Shown piece after piece: positions 52,704 through 61,677 of a stretch of 64,000 bases of DNA. The notes under the pieces are model-generated. The model made no database searches. It saw nothing but the letters and a program-made list of their open reading frames with translations, and had not been told where the DNA came from. The position numbers and the translations under genes are program-made. Origin of the DNA: NORP240 sp046047495 (GTDB lineage Bacteria; Pseudomonadota; Gammaproteobacteria; Pseudomonadales; Pseudohongiellaceae); the NCBI GenBank assembly GCA_046047495.1, contig JBJOHV010000041.1, forward strand, positions 1-64,000, given 5' to 3'. Every line of letters starts with the position of its first letter. Position 1 is the first letter of the stretch.

Positions 52704-53453
52704 ATGAAAAAAACCCAAGTCAACATCGTCAAACTGCTTGCCAGGACCCTGGCCTTCGCGACGCTGATCTCCACCAGCGGTGTGATTGCCCAGTCGCCTG
52801 AGCTGGCATTCGATTATTCCCAGCAGGTGACACCCGAGCAGGTCGTGTTGCAACTGGAACGCCAGCGGGACACGGTGGCGGACCTGGAGGTTCTGCACGG
52901 TCCCTTCGACTACCGCCTTGCGGAAGCATTGCAGTCTCTGGCTGGTCTGCAGCGTGAAGTGGGCGATCTGGAGACTGCCCGCCTTACACTCAACCAGGCA
53001 TTGCATGTGTCCCGGGTGAATGAAGGTCTTTACAGTGAGTCCCAGATTGGAATCATCGACAGTCTCATAGAAATCAGCGTGCAGCTGTCCGATTGGCCGA
53101 TGGTTGATCGTCATTTCGGCTATCTGGAGCATCTGGTGCTGAAGCTGTTTGCGGTTGATGATCCGCGGCGGGAGGAGGGGCTGCGTATGGTGGTAGCCTG
53201 GCACGTTGATGCCTGGAATGCCAACATCGACGACAATCGTCCGGAGCATATGCGGCAGGCCAAGCGCCTTTTCATGCTACGACTGCAGTCCGCCCAGGCG
53301 ATGAAGACCCTGAACGAAGAGCATATCCGCTTCCTTAAAACCAATATCGCGCTCAGCCAGCGGTTGTTGAACATTTCCTCCGGGATCCATCAGGAGCGAC
53401 GCCAGCAGCGCGCACAGGAACTGCGCGACCGCTATCTGGCTTCGCTTGATTGA
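52704..53453 (+). CDS. exported helical-repeat protein of unknown function
   Basis: A 249-residue protein with a signal peptide (ARTLAFATLISTSGVIAQ) and a helical, TPR-like body: LAGLQREVGDLETARLTLNQ is a good repeat unit, then IIDSLIEISVQLSDWPMVD. I chose ATG 52704, which has GGAGG upstream and follows the predicted promoter; ATG 52686 would start at the transcript's first bases. No family is recognised. It follows the MoxR operon after 179 AT-rich bases with its own promoter, so it is probably separately regulated. Confidence 0.65.
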   Translation: MKKTQVNIVKLLARTLAFATLISTSGVIAQSPELAFDYSQQVTPEQVVLQLERQRDTVADLEVLHGPFDYRLAEALQSLAGLQREVGDLETARLTLNQALHVSRVNEGLYSESQIGIIDSLIEISVQLSDWPMVDRHFGYLEHLVLKLFAVDDPRREEGLRMVVAWHVDAWNANIDDNRPEHMRQAKRLFMLRLQSAQAMKTLNEEHIRFLKTNIALSQRLLNISSGIHQERRQQRAQELRDRYLASLD

Positions 53454-53738
53454 CACAAGACGATCGATGGGGAGGCTGAACCCCGGGTCAGGATACTGTC
53501 GGCTGGGGTCAGGTCAGGGATGGGGGGAAAAAGTAGGCGCCAAAGTGGAAACTTGAAAGCTGCTCAATGCTTTGAAAAGGGGGGAACAAAGATAAACTTC
53601 CAAGCCCCAGCTTCGGCTCTTTACAGCCCGTGATCCGAATCCCTGGAAGCACCGGCTGCAAAGTGAGAAAAATACTAGCACATGCTATCTGGCAGGTCGC
53701 AGGTGGTGACAAACTGTTACAACAATCGAACGAACACT
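53454..53738. other. intergenic region between convergent genes
   Basis: 285 bases without a gene. It contains two GGGTCAGG copies (about 53485 and 53506) and G-rich runs. I see no hairpin with a T-run that would be a clear terminator for either flanking gene. Confidence 0.5.
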
Positions 53739-56700
53739 CTATATATTGCCCGCCACGGCAGCAGTTGCCGGCCTGCGCCGGAATAACATGCGCAGGCGCT
53801 CCGGCAGGGCCAGCATCACCGGGGTCACGATCAACGTCAGTACGGTGCCGAAACTGAGTCCGTAAACGATGGCACTCGCCAAGGCTACCCATTGGGTGGC
53901 TATAGGCCCGCCCACTTCGATCTCCGCACCAATCAAATCCACCGAAACGCCCATGGCCAGGGGCAACAGGCCGAATCCCGTTGTGAATGTTGTAAGGAAC
54001 ACCGGTCGCAATCGTTGCACACCGGTATGCACTATAATCTCCTGCAGGGTCCATTCCGGGTGCTGCTGGCGCAGGTAGTTGAACGTATCGATGAGCACGA
54101 TGTTGTTATTGACGATGACCCCAGCCAGGGCCACGATGCCAACCCCGGTGAGAATCGTACTGAACACCTGTCCTGAGATCAGCAGGCCCAACAGCACGCC
54201 CACGGTGGACATGATGACCGATGACAGGATCAGCAATGCCTGATAGTAGCTGTTGAACTGGGTCACCAACAGAATGGCCATCAACGCCAGGGCAAGAATG
54301 AAAGCCTGTCCCAAAAATGCGGCAGACGCCTCCTGCTCCTCATTGGCGCCGCGGAACCGGTAGTTCACTCCGTTGACCGGCGGATTCGCTTCCAGCCATT
54401 GCTCCAGCTCCGCCAGCTTATTGGACGCCACCACTCCCGGTGCCGGGTTGGCACGTACATAGGCCACACGGCTGCCCTCCACCCGCTGGATGGAAGTCAC
54501 CTTGGGTTTGGCTACCCGCTCGATGAAGCTGCTCACCGGCACAGGGCCATTGACGGTGCTGATACGGATGGTGTCGATCTGCTCCAGACCCCGATATTCC
54601 ATGGGGTAACGAATGCGGATGTCCACTTCCTCTTCCGTGTCATCCGGCCGGTATTCGCCCATGAACACGCCATTGGTCATCAGCTGGATGGCAGTCCCAA
54701 TCTCAGCGATATTGGCCCCCATCATGGCGGCCCGGGCGCGGTCCACTTCGATTTCCCACTCGATGCCGGGCACCGGCATGGTGTCGTCGATATCGATTAA
54801 TCCCTGCATCTGGTTGCTCATGTAGTCGCGGATACGCCGCCCTTCGGCGAACAACAGCTCCAGATTCTCGCTGGACAGCTCGATCTGAATCTCCTTGCCC
54901 ACCGGTGGGCCCTGCTCGATGGCCGCCACCTCGGCCTTGAGGCCGGGAATGTTGCTGATGGTCTCGCGATAGAGATTTTCCAGCTCGAAGCCGTTCAGTT
55001 CCCGCTCACGCCGGTCCACGAACTCCACGAAGATGGTACCCACCAGATCCGGTGCGGACTGCTGACCGCCCCCCATGGAATTGCCCGAGCCGGACTGGGT
55101 GATGATGTTGTCATAGTCGCCGATTTCCATGACCCGACGCTCGACATCCAGAATCATGTCCCGGATTTCCGCCGGTGAAAAATTGCCGCGGGCAAATATC
55201 TGAATCTGGGTCATGTCCGGTTCGACGGCGGTGAAGAATTCGATACCTTTCCCGAACCGGCCGTATGCCACCACGATGCTGCCCAGCATGAAGACGGTCA
55301 GGACCACCACGGTGAGTGGGAAACGCACCGTGTATTGCAGCAGGCGACCGTACAGACCCGTGATGCCGCCGACCTTCAAGGGGTCGCCTTCTTCCAGGTC
55401 ACGCAGGTGTGCGTCTTCCATTCCATGGGGCTTGCCGAACAAGGCGCCCAGCGTGGGGGCGAACAGCAGTGCGTAAAACAGGGATCCGATCAGCACGGCG
55501 AAAACGGTGATGGGCAGGTAGCGCATGAACTCGCCGGACACTCCCGGCCAGAACATCATGGGAAGAAATGCTGCCAGGGTAGTGGCCGTAGAGGCCATAA
55601 TGGGCCAGAACATGCGCTTGACGGCTTCCCGGTAGGCTTGCTGGCTGTTCAGTCCCTCAGCCATCTTGCGGTCGGCAAATTCCACCATGACGATGGCGGC
55701 ATCCACCAGCATGCCCAGACCCAGCAGCAGACCGAAGATCACCATGAAGTTATAGGTGAAGCCCAGCAGGGAAATGATGATGAACGCGAAAAAGAATGAA
55801 AACGGCACCGACAGGGCAACCAGAATACCGGAGCGCACACCGATGGCGGCGATCACCACCACCAGCACCAGCACCACTGCGGTGGCCAGATTGCCCTGCA
55901 GTCCCATGTTCTGTTCGATGACCAAAGGGGCTGTGTTGTTGATGTAGGTAATGGTCACTGCCGGCGGCAACGCGGGACGCATCTCCTGCACGATGGCGTC
56001 GATGTCCTCCATGGCCTCGATCAGATTCTCCCCCTTGCGTTTGTTGACATTCAGAGAGATGGATTGGGAGCCATTGGAATAGGAATACCGCGTGGCATCC
56101 TTGAACGTGCGACGCACCTGGGCGACATCGCTGACGGTCAGAACGCCCAGATTGGTGGAGGCAATGGGCAGATTGAACAGATCGTCACTGGTTTCTATGA
56201 GACCTGGCACCTTGACTGAGAAAGCGCCGCTGCCGGTATCCACGGCACCGGCCGGGATCAGACGGTTGTTGCTGGTGACGGCCTGCACGATCTGGCTGCT
56301 GCTGATGCCGTAGGTTTCCAGCTGGGCAGGATCAATGGTGGCCTCCAGCAACTCCTCACGGTTGCCGATCATGTCCACCGAAAGTATCTGGGGCAGGGTT
56401 TCGATTTCACGCTGAAGGTCCTGAGCCACCTGCAACAGCACCCGCTCGGGCACATTCTCGCCACCGATGGCGATCTGCACCACCGGCACGGTGGCGGCTG
56501 CCACCTCCTGGATGATGGGTTCCTCGGTGTTCTGGGGGAAGCGGGCCTGGGCCCGGCTCAGGGCCTCGCGGATCTCCGTGAGTGCCTGCTTGGAATCAAA
56601 GCTGACATCGAATTCCGTGATGATGGTGGCAGCCCCCTCGCTGGAGAAGGAGCTGACCTCCACCAGGCCATCCACGGATTTCAACTCCACTTCCGCGGGC

Positions 56701-56894
56701 TTGCTCAGCAGGCGCTCGGCGTCCTCCGGTGAAATGCCTTCGTGCAGCACGGTGGTGACGATCACCGGCACGGTGACATCCGGATTCAATTCCACCGGTA
56801 TATTGCGGTAGGCGATCAGACCGGTAAGCATCAGCGCGATAAAAATACTGATGGTGGTTCGGGCCCTGGATATAGCCGCTTCCAAATAATGCAT
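53739..56894 (-). CDS. RND efflux transporter permease subunit
   Basis: A 1051-residue inner-membrane RND pump of the AcrB-like size and layout: helix 1 (ISIFIALMLTGLIAYRNIP), two large periplasmic loops and twelve helices. The TM4 proton-relay motif reads MLVDAAIVMVEFADR, so the Asp pair of AcrB (407/408) is Asp398-Ala399 here; TM10 has GVIVNNNIVLIDTFNYL without the AcrB lysine. This points to a non-AcrB subgroup, whose substrate is unknown. The adaptor gene ends six bases upstream on the same strand. No TolC-like gene is in the window. Confidence 0.92.
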   Translation of the reverse strand: MHYLEAAISRARTTISIFIALMLTGLIAYRNIPVELNPDVTVPVIVTTVLHEGISPEDAERLLSKPAEVELKSVDGLVEVSSFSSEGAATIITEFDVSFDSKQALTEIREALSRAQARFPQNTEEPIIQEVAAATVPVVQIAIGGENVPERVLLQVAQDLQREIETLPQILSVDMIGNREELLEATIDPAQLETYGISSSQIVQAVTSNNRLIPAGAVDTGSGAFSVKVPGLIETSDDLFNLPIASTNLGVLTVSDVAQVRRTFKDATRYSYSNGSQSISLNVNKRKGENLIEAMEDIDAIVQEMRPALPPAVTITYINNTAPLVIEQNMGLQGNLATAVVLVLVVVIAAIGVRSGILVALSVPFSFFFAFIIISLLGFTYNFMVIFGLLLGLGMLVDAAIVMVEFADRKMAEGLNSQQAYREAVKRMFWPIMASTATTLAAFLPMMFWPGVSGEFMRYLPITVFAVLIGSLFYALLFAPTLGALFGKPHGMEDAHLRDLEEGDPLKVGGITGLYGRLLQYTVRFPLTVVVLTVFMLGSIVVAYGRFGKGIEFFTAVEPDMTQIQIFARGNFSPAEIRDMILDVERRVMEIGDYDNIITQSGSGNSMGGGQQSAPDLVGTIFVEFVDRRERELNGFELENLYRETISNIPGLKAEVAAIEQGPPVGKEIQIELSSENLELLFAEGRRIRDYMSNQMQGLIDIDDTMPVPGIEWEIEVDRARAAMMGANIAEIGTAIQLMTNGVFMGEYRPDDTEEEVDIRIRYPMEYRGLEQIDTIRISTVNGPVPVSSFIERVAKPKVTSIQRVEGSRVAYVRANPAPGVVASNKLAELEQWLEANPPVNGVNYRFRGANEEQEASAAFLGQAFILALALMAILLVTQFNSYYQALLILSSVIMSTVGVLLGLLISGQVFSTILTGVGIVALAGVIVNNNIVLIDTFNYLRQQHPEWTLQEIIVHTGVQRLRPVFLTTFTTGFGLLPLAMGVSVDLIGAEIEVGGPIATQWVALASAIVYGLSFGTVLTLIVTPVMLALPERLRMLFRRRPATAAVAGNI

Positions 56895-56900
56895 GGTGTT

Positions 56901-58025
56901 TTACCTGCTACCGAGTGACCAATCGTAATTGGATTCAACCCGCTGGCCGGGGAATACGAGCTCCTGGCCGTGGGTGATCAGATTGGCCTGCACTGGCAGG
57001 CCGGAAACCCAGATGCCACCGTTGACCTGGGTAGGGTCGTCCCCGATGATTTGCACCGGTGCGAAAACCACCCGGTTGTCGGCGGCCAACAGCTTCACAC
57101 CCACACTGCCGTTGTCATCCAGGGTCAGGGCGGAGGCGGGAATGAGGTGAGCCTGCACCTGGGATGCGGCAATCAATACCTCGGTGGTGATGCCGTCGCG
57201 AATGCTGGGGCTGTCACTGGAAACCTCCACCTCGATGCGGTAACTGCGTGACTGGGCGTCGGCGGCACGACCCACATAGGTCACCGTGCCGGTCACCTGT
57301 TCACCCGTCAACAGACTGGCGTTTACCGCTGCGCCCAGCGCAATCTTGCCGATGTCCTGTTCCGGGACCAGTCCGACCAGCAACATGGGGTCGTCATCCA
57401 TGACGGTGGCACACACGCCACCCCGATCCAGTAAGTCGCCGATTTCCACCGGGCGGGTTTCCACCACACCATCAAAGGGAGCTTTGATGCGGGTGTTCTC
57501 CAGAGCCAGGGTGGCCCGTTCCACTGCCGCAACGGCAGAGTCGTAGGCTGCCTTGGTCTGGGCCAAGGCCACCTGGGATTGCAAGCCTTGCCGTTGAAGG
57601 TCCTGGGATGCCGTGAATTCGAGGCGGGTTTGTTCGCGGCGGCTGATGGCTTCGTCCAGATCGGCCTGACGATTGTCCACTGCGATTTCACACAACACAT
57701 CACCCGTATTCACCCGAGCGCCACGCAGGGCAGGGGTTGCCACCACTCTGCCGGATTGTTCGGCACGCACCTCCACCATGCGGAAAGCCTGGGTTCGACC
57801 CCGGACTCTGACGTTCTCCGTATAGGTCTGGGCAGTGATGCGGGCGGCGCGCACGACGAACTCCAATGTTTCATTGCTGACTGCCTCGTCCGCGGGCAAA
57901 ACGGTCACGGTTGCAGGGGACACCGTGGTGCTTTCATTGTCCGCATCGGATGCCGGGCGAGGAATGAACAGCCACACGACGACCAGCACGATGATGGCCG
58001 TGGCCACGAGTTGTTGTTTTTTCAA
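56901..58025 (-). CDS. RND efflux periplasmic adaptor (membrane fusion protein)
   Basis: A 374-residue adaptor joining the RND pump to an outer-membrane channel. It has an N-terminal membrane anchor (VATAIIVLVVVWLFIP), a lipoyl half (RAEQSGRVVATPALRGARVN), a coiled-coil hairpin (about 130-185), the second lipoyl half (IKAPFDGVVETRPVEIGDLL) and a beta-barrel. Its stop lies just before the pump's ATG, and it is the first gene of the pair. ATG at 58025 follows GGGAGGCTCC. Confidence 0.92.
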   Translation of the reverse strand: MKKQQLVATAIIVLVVVWLFIPRPASDADNESTTVSPATVTVLPADEAVSNETLEFVVRAARITAQTYTENVRVRGRTQAFRMVEVRAEQSGRVVATPALRGARVNTGDVLCEIAVDNRQADLDEAISRREQTRLEFTASQDLQRQGLQSQVALAQTKAAYDSAVAAVERATLALENTRIKAPFDGVVETRPVEIGDLLDRGGVCATVMDDDPMLLVGLVPEQDIGKIALGAAVNASLLTGEQVTGTVTYVGRAADAQSRSYRIEVEVSSDSPSIRDGITTEVLIAASQVQAHLIPASALTLDDNGSVGVKLLAADNRVVFAPVQIIGDDPTQVNGGIWVSGLPVQANLITHGQELVFPGQRVESNYDWSLGSR

Positions 58026-58439
58026 TGGAGCCTCCCGATCCCTAGGATTGGATCGCTTTGCTTTGCGAGGATTACGTTCAGGTTCACTACCCGGTTTTAT
58101 CGCCTTGCAGTCTCGATCACGAGAATCGCATCAAATGTCTGTACGCCACCCGCAGTGCCCGGCTGCCTTAGACGAAGCAGGGCCCATAAAGGTTACGCCA
58201 TGAGGTTTAGCATCCCTGTTGTTGAATGGCCCGGTCTCCGCCGGAGGTGGACGTGTTGCCGATCTGGGGAATGAATCCGCAGACCCATTGCGCTTGGAAA
58301 AGTGTTACGTATTGTAACCTCCCAACTTGCAAATGCAATGGGATATTTGGTTGCCCGCCAGCGTGGCAGTGTCTTGGGTTTATACCGGGGTTTCTGTTAC
58401 ATTGGGCCCATTTCCCAGGCTCAGAATTTCAGGAGCAGC
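58026..58439. other. divergent intergenic region with small inverted repeat
   Basis: 414 bases without a convincing gene; it contains the promoters of the leftward RND operon and the rightward dehydrogenase. GTTAC-GTATT-GTAAC at 58304-58318 is a small dyad of the size bound by TetR-type repressors, but no regulator gene is adjacent. A frame upstream of the dehydrogenase (from 58302) is an extension without a ribosome site. Confidence 0.5.
58374..58402 (+). promoter_or_regulatory. possible promoter of the SDR gene
   Basis: TTGGGT (58374-58379) and TTACAT (58397-58402), 17-base spacer, about 30 bases before the ribosome site AGGAG at 58431. Moderate match. Confidence 0.35.
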
Positions 58440-59231
58440 ATGCGCAATATCAAGGGTCACGTCGCCATCATTACCGGCTCCAGCAGCGGGGTCGGTGCCG
58501 CCACGGCCAAGCTGCTTGCTTCCCTGGGATGTCATGTGGTGATCAACTACTCCCGCAGTGCCGATGCCGCCCAGAAAGTTGCTGATGAATGTCGGCAGCA
58601 GGGTGTGGAAGCCCTGGTATGTCAGGCCGATGTGGCGGACGACGGCCAGTGTCGCAAGCTTGTGCAGCAGGCCATCGATCAGTGGGGCAGACTGGACTTC
58701 CTCGTCAACAATGCCGGCACCACCAAATTCTGTGATCATGACAAGCTGGACGGGCTGACGGCTGAGGATTTTCATCACATCTATGGCATCAATGTGATCG
58801 GTGCCTACCAGATGGTGCGCGCAGCCCGACCCTTCCTGGAGGCGGCTGTGTCCGGTGGTGCCGTTGTCAATGTGGCGTCCACCGCCGCCATCACCGGCAT
58901 CGGCAGCTCCATAGCCTACGCCGCGTCAAAAGGCGCCATGGTGACCATGACCTTGTCCCTGGCCCGGGTGCTGGGTCCCAATGTGCGGGTCAATGCCGTG
59001 TGCCCTGGATTCATCCAGGGCGAATGGTTGTTGCGGGGATTCGGTGAGGAGAAGTACAACGCCTTCATGAAACAGAGCATGGAGGCGGCACCCCTCAAGG
59101 TCACCGCCACCGCGGAAACCGTTGCCGATGCCATCCTGCAATTCATTACCGGGTGCCAGATCATCACCGGTGAAACGCTAATTGTTGACGGCGGTCGTCA
59201 CCTGAACCAAGTGCCCATGACCCGCCGCTGA
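58440..59231 (+). CDS. short-chain dehydrogenase/reductase
   Basis: A 263-residue cytosolic NAD(P)-dependent oxidoreductase of the classical SDR (FabG-like) type. Start at 58440 follows AGGAG. The cofactor motif GSSSGVG is at 13-19, NNAG at 90-93, and the catalytic triad Ser147, Tyr160, Lys164 in NVASTAA and SIAYAASKGA. Lys/Asn residues of the tetrad fit. The C-terminus shows ITGETLIVDGGRHL. The substrate is unknown; a membrane protein gene follows after 10 bases. Confidence 0.9.
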   Translation: MRNIKGHVAIITGSSSGVGAATAKLLASLGCHVVINYSRSADAAQKVADECRQQGVEALVCQADVADDGQCRKLVQQAIDQWGRLDFLVNNAGTTKFCDHDKLDGLTAEDFHHIYGINVIGAYQMVRAARPFLEAAVSGGAVVNVASTAAITGIGSSIAYAASKGAMVTMTLSLARVLGPNVRVNAVCPGFIQGEWLLRGFGEEKYNAFMKQSMEAAPLKVTATAETVADAILQFITGCQIITGETLIVDGGRHLNQVPMTRR

Positions 59232-59241
59232 TGACATCTGT

Positions 59242-59670
59242 TTGAAATCCTTCTTCGACAATTATCCACCCCTGTTCCTGCTGGTAAACGGTATTCTGTA
59301 CTGCGTGGTTGCCTGGTTGTTTCTCACCGATCCCATGGAGTGGTTTGGACGGCTGTCGTTACAGAGCCAGTCGTCCGCCGGCTATACGGAGTTGCGCACC
59401 ATCTATGTTGGTTTGATGGGCGCCGTGGGAATCTATCTGGTCATCGCCGCCATGCTGGAATCATTGCGGGCATCGGCCCTGCTGTTTCTGTTGCTGAGCT
59501 ATGGCGGCCTGGCAGGAGTCCGGGCCTGGGGGGTGGTTTACGGCGGCGCGGATACACCGTTGATGCTGCAATTGCTGATGGTCGAAGTGACCTGTATGGC
59601 GGGCTCCTTTCTCGGCCTCTATTGCATTTATCGCATCAAGAGCCGGCGCCGCAATCCCTATTTCATGTGA
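59242..59670 (+). CDS. four-TM membrane protein, DUF4345-like
   Basis: A 142-residue integral membrane protein with four helices (about 9-27, 51-69, 77-96, 108-127). The pattern, including YTELRTIYVGLMGAVGIYL, resembles the DUF4345 family, whose function is unknown. The only usable start is TTG at 59242, ten bases after the SDR stop, so it is likely co-transcribed with the dehydrogenase. It converges with the response regulator 15 bases later. Confidence 0.6.
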   Translation: MKSFFDNYPPLFLLVNGILYCVVAWLFLTDPMEWFGRLSLQSQSSAGYTELRTIYVGLMGAVGIYLVIAAMLESLRASALLFLLLSYGGLAGVRAWGVVYGGADTPLMLQLLMVEVTCMAGSFLGLYCIYRIKSRRRNPYFM

Positions 59671-59685
59671 GACATTCGGACCTTT

Positions 59686-60219
59686 TCAACGTGCTACCGG
59701 GCGCTTCTGCAATTTGCGTTGCAGGGTCCGCCGGTGCATCTTGAGTTGACGGGCCGTCTCGGAAATATTGCCGTCGTTTTCCAGCAGCACCTTCTGAATG
59801 TGCTCCCACTCCAGCCGCCGCACCGACATGGGCTCCTGGGCGGCTTCTCCCGGATCCGTTCGCACCACATCCGCAGTCAATGCATGCAGTATCTCATCGG
59901 CGTCCGCAGGCTTGGCCAGATAGTTGTCAGCCCCCAGTTTGATGGCTTCCACGGCGGTGGCGATACTGGCATAGCCGGTGAGAATCAGGATGCGCGAACG
60001 GGGATTGGCGCGCTTGAATGGCGCGATCAGCATCAATGAGGACTGACCGCCCAGATTGAGATCCAATATGGCAAACTCAAAAGCATGCGCAGCCATCAGT
60101 GCCATGGCCCCGGCTGTATTGACCGCGGATTCCACGACATAACCGCGCTGGGTCAGAGCCCGCGTGACCACCCTGGCAAATACCTCATCATCCTCAACCA
60201 GCAGCAGGCGGTTTTCCAT
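59686..60219 (-). CDS. RegA/RoxR/PrrA-type response regulator
   Basis: A 177-residue two-domain regulator: receiver domain (1-120) with phosphorylated Asp53, acidic Asp10-Asp11, Thr81 and Lys103; and a Fis-type helix-turn-helix (about 137-172, EWEHIQKVLLENDGNISETA then RRTLQRKL). This receiver plus Fis-HTH without an AAA+ domain is the RegA/ActR/PrrA/RoxR layout, which controls redox-related genes. Its start overlaps the kinase stop by 26 bases, so kinase and regulator are co-translated. Confidence 0.88.
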   Translation of the reverse strand: MENRLLLVEDDEVFARVVTRALTQRGYVVESAVNTAGAMALMAAHAFEFAILDLNLGGQSSLMLIAPFKRANPRSRILILTGYASIATAVEAIKLGADNYLAKPADADEILHALTADVVRTDPGEAAQEPMSVRRLEWEHIQKVLLENDGNISETARQLKMHRRTLQRKLQKRPVAR

Positions 60220-61558
60220 CTCGCATCTCCGTCCGGGGGGTGGCAGTCTTCAATGGCAGGCGCAGGATGGTCATGGCGCCGCCGGATTTTTTGTTGAACA
60301 TCTCGATACTGCCGCCGAGTTTCTGCACGGTGGCGTTGGCCAGGTATATTCCAAGGCCCATGCTGTCCTTGTTGGTGGAAATGAAAGGTTCCCCCATGTT
60401 CTCCATGACCGCCGTGGGCAACCCGGGGCCGTCATCGCCCACGGAAATTTCCATTACGCGGGGACTGTCGCCCAGCAGGCGGCAGCTGACATGGACCTCC
60501 CGGCGGGCGGCTTTGATGGCATTCTCGATGAGGTTGATCACGGCATGGTTGAGGCTGGGGTCGAAGGGTACCTGCTCACGCTGGATATCCGCTTCGGCAA
60601 TGAAACTGATGTTGGCTGACGGGTGGACATTGGTGATGTAGTCCCGCACGCTTTCCAGAAAGTCCGCGACAGTGGACAGCGCTCCGGCCTGGGAATACTC
60701 CTTGTTGTAATAGCGGGTTAGCTGGGCCAGGGAATCCCGGCAGCGCGATACCTGCTCCTTGAGTATGGAGATGTCATCCTTGATGTCGGTGTCCCGCAAC
60801 TGCTGCGGACTCAGTCTGTCCAACTCGGTCAACAGGACAGACATGGTGGCCAGGGGAGTGCCGAGGGCATGGGCGGTGCCGGCTGCCAGGGTGCCGATCG
60901 CCACCAATTGTTCGTTGCGGATTTCGTTTTCACGCACCGTGGCAAGGGTCAGCTCCCGTTCCCGGATGGCCTTGGACATGCGGGTGACGAAAACCGCGAT
61001 CAAAATGGCACTGACTACGAAGATCACCCACATGCCCACCAAATGCAGCTGAAAACTCATCATCTCGTGATCCATCTGTTCCGTGCGCAGATCCCAGACC
61101 ACGAAAAAGCTGTAGATGACGATGCTGCTGAAGGCAAACAGATAGGCATAGGCTTGAGTGAGGAAAGTCGCCCCCACAGCCAGCAGCACCAGCAAATAGG
61201 AAATCAGGGGATTGCTGGAGCCACCGACGGTGACCAGCACCAGCACCAGAAACAGCACATCCACCAGCAAATGGGAGAACAGTTCGAAATTGGTCACGGG
61301 CCAGGGTCTGGCCAGCCGCCAGAAGCCACCGAATACCGAGACCAGCACCATGCCGAAGATCACCGTAATCAACTGCATCGGCACGTCGATGCCGGAATAG
61401 CCACGAAACAGCAGCAGGCCGGCAAAGCTGATCAATGCCACGAACAGACGCAGGAGCAGGATCCGGGTCAGGGTCTGGCGTGCCGCACCCTTGCTGTCGG
61501 TGAGGCTCTGGGTCACCAGGCCGGGCAGCAGGTCGAAAATTGGAGAGGGTTTGGTCAT
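60194..61558 (-). CDS. RegB/RoxS/PrrB-type membrane sensor histidine kinase
   Basis: A 454-residue kinase with six helices in the first 195 residues and a HisKA/ATPase part. The quinone-site-like motif GGSSNP (112-117) is between helices and Cys273 lies 43 residues after His230, close to the redox cysteine position of RegB. The H-box is GTLAAGTAHALGTPLATM: the residue after His is Ala instead of the usual Glu. N-box (NHAVINLIENAIKA), G1 (DDGPGLP) and G2 (GLGIYLAN) are intact. Start chosen at 61558 (MTKPSPIFDL); an upstream extension lacks support. It senses quinone or redox state if it behaves like the family. Confidence 0.88.
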   Translation of the reverse strand: MTKPSPIFDLLPGLVTQSLTDSKGAARQTLTRILLLRLFVALISFAGLLLFRGYSGIDVPMQLITVIFGMVLVSVFGGFWRLARPWPVTNFELFSHLLVDVLFLVLVLVTVGGSSNPLISYLLVLLAVGATFLTQAYAYLFAFSSIVIYSFFVVWDLRTEQMDHEMMSFQLHLVGMWVIFVVSAILIAVFVTRMSKAIRERELTLATVRENEIRNEQLVAIGTLAAGTAHALGTPLATMSVLLTELDRLSPQQLRDTDIKDDISILKEQVSRCRDSLAQLTRYYNKEYSQAGALSTVADFLESVRDYITNVHPSANISFIAEADIQREQVPFDPSLNHAVINLIENAIKAARREVHVSCRLLGDSPRVMEISVGDDGPGLPTAVMENMGEPFISTNKDSMGLGIYLANATVQKLGGSIEMFNKKSGGAMTILRLPLKTATPRTEMRDGKPPAAG

Positions 61559-61629
61559 GGCCCCTAGTGTAGCGGTTTGCAGCGGCAAGGGCAGCCACCT
61601 GCAGGGTGGCAAAGCCCAAGGCTGCGGGT

Positions 61630-61635
61630 TATAGT
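61630..61635 (+). promoter_or_regulatory. possible -10 box upstream of the methyltransferase-like/GNAT gene
   Basis: TATAGT at 61630-61635 is a good -10 hexamer in the 119-base divergent gap; the region 17 bases upstream (TGGCAA) is a poor -35. The implied start near 61642 favours the ATG at 61678 over GTG 61651. Confidence 0.3.
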
Positions 61636-61677
61636 CCCTGCGGGCGATTTGTGCCCGGCCGGTCAACAAGAATTCCC

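Noticed and set aside
53485..53515. GGGTCAGG repeats as remnant of a REP/RAYT-type mobile element
   Set aside because: Only two short copies, no hairpin REP structure and no transposase nearby.
53509..54054. 181-codon - strand frame overlapping the RND permease end
   Set aside because: Lies out of frame over the permease C-terminus and into non-coding sequence; composition not protein-like.
58302..58439. N-terminal extension of the SDR gene to 58302
   Set aside because: The extra 46 residues contain no conserved feature, and AGGAG plus the GSSSGVG spacing support the ATG at 58440.
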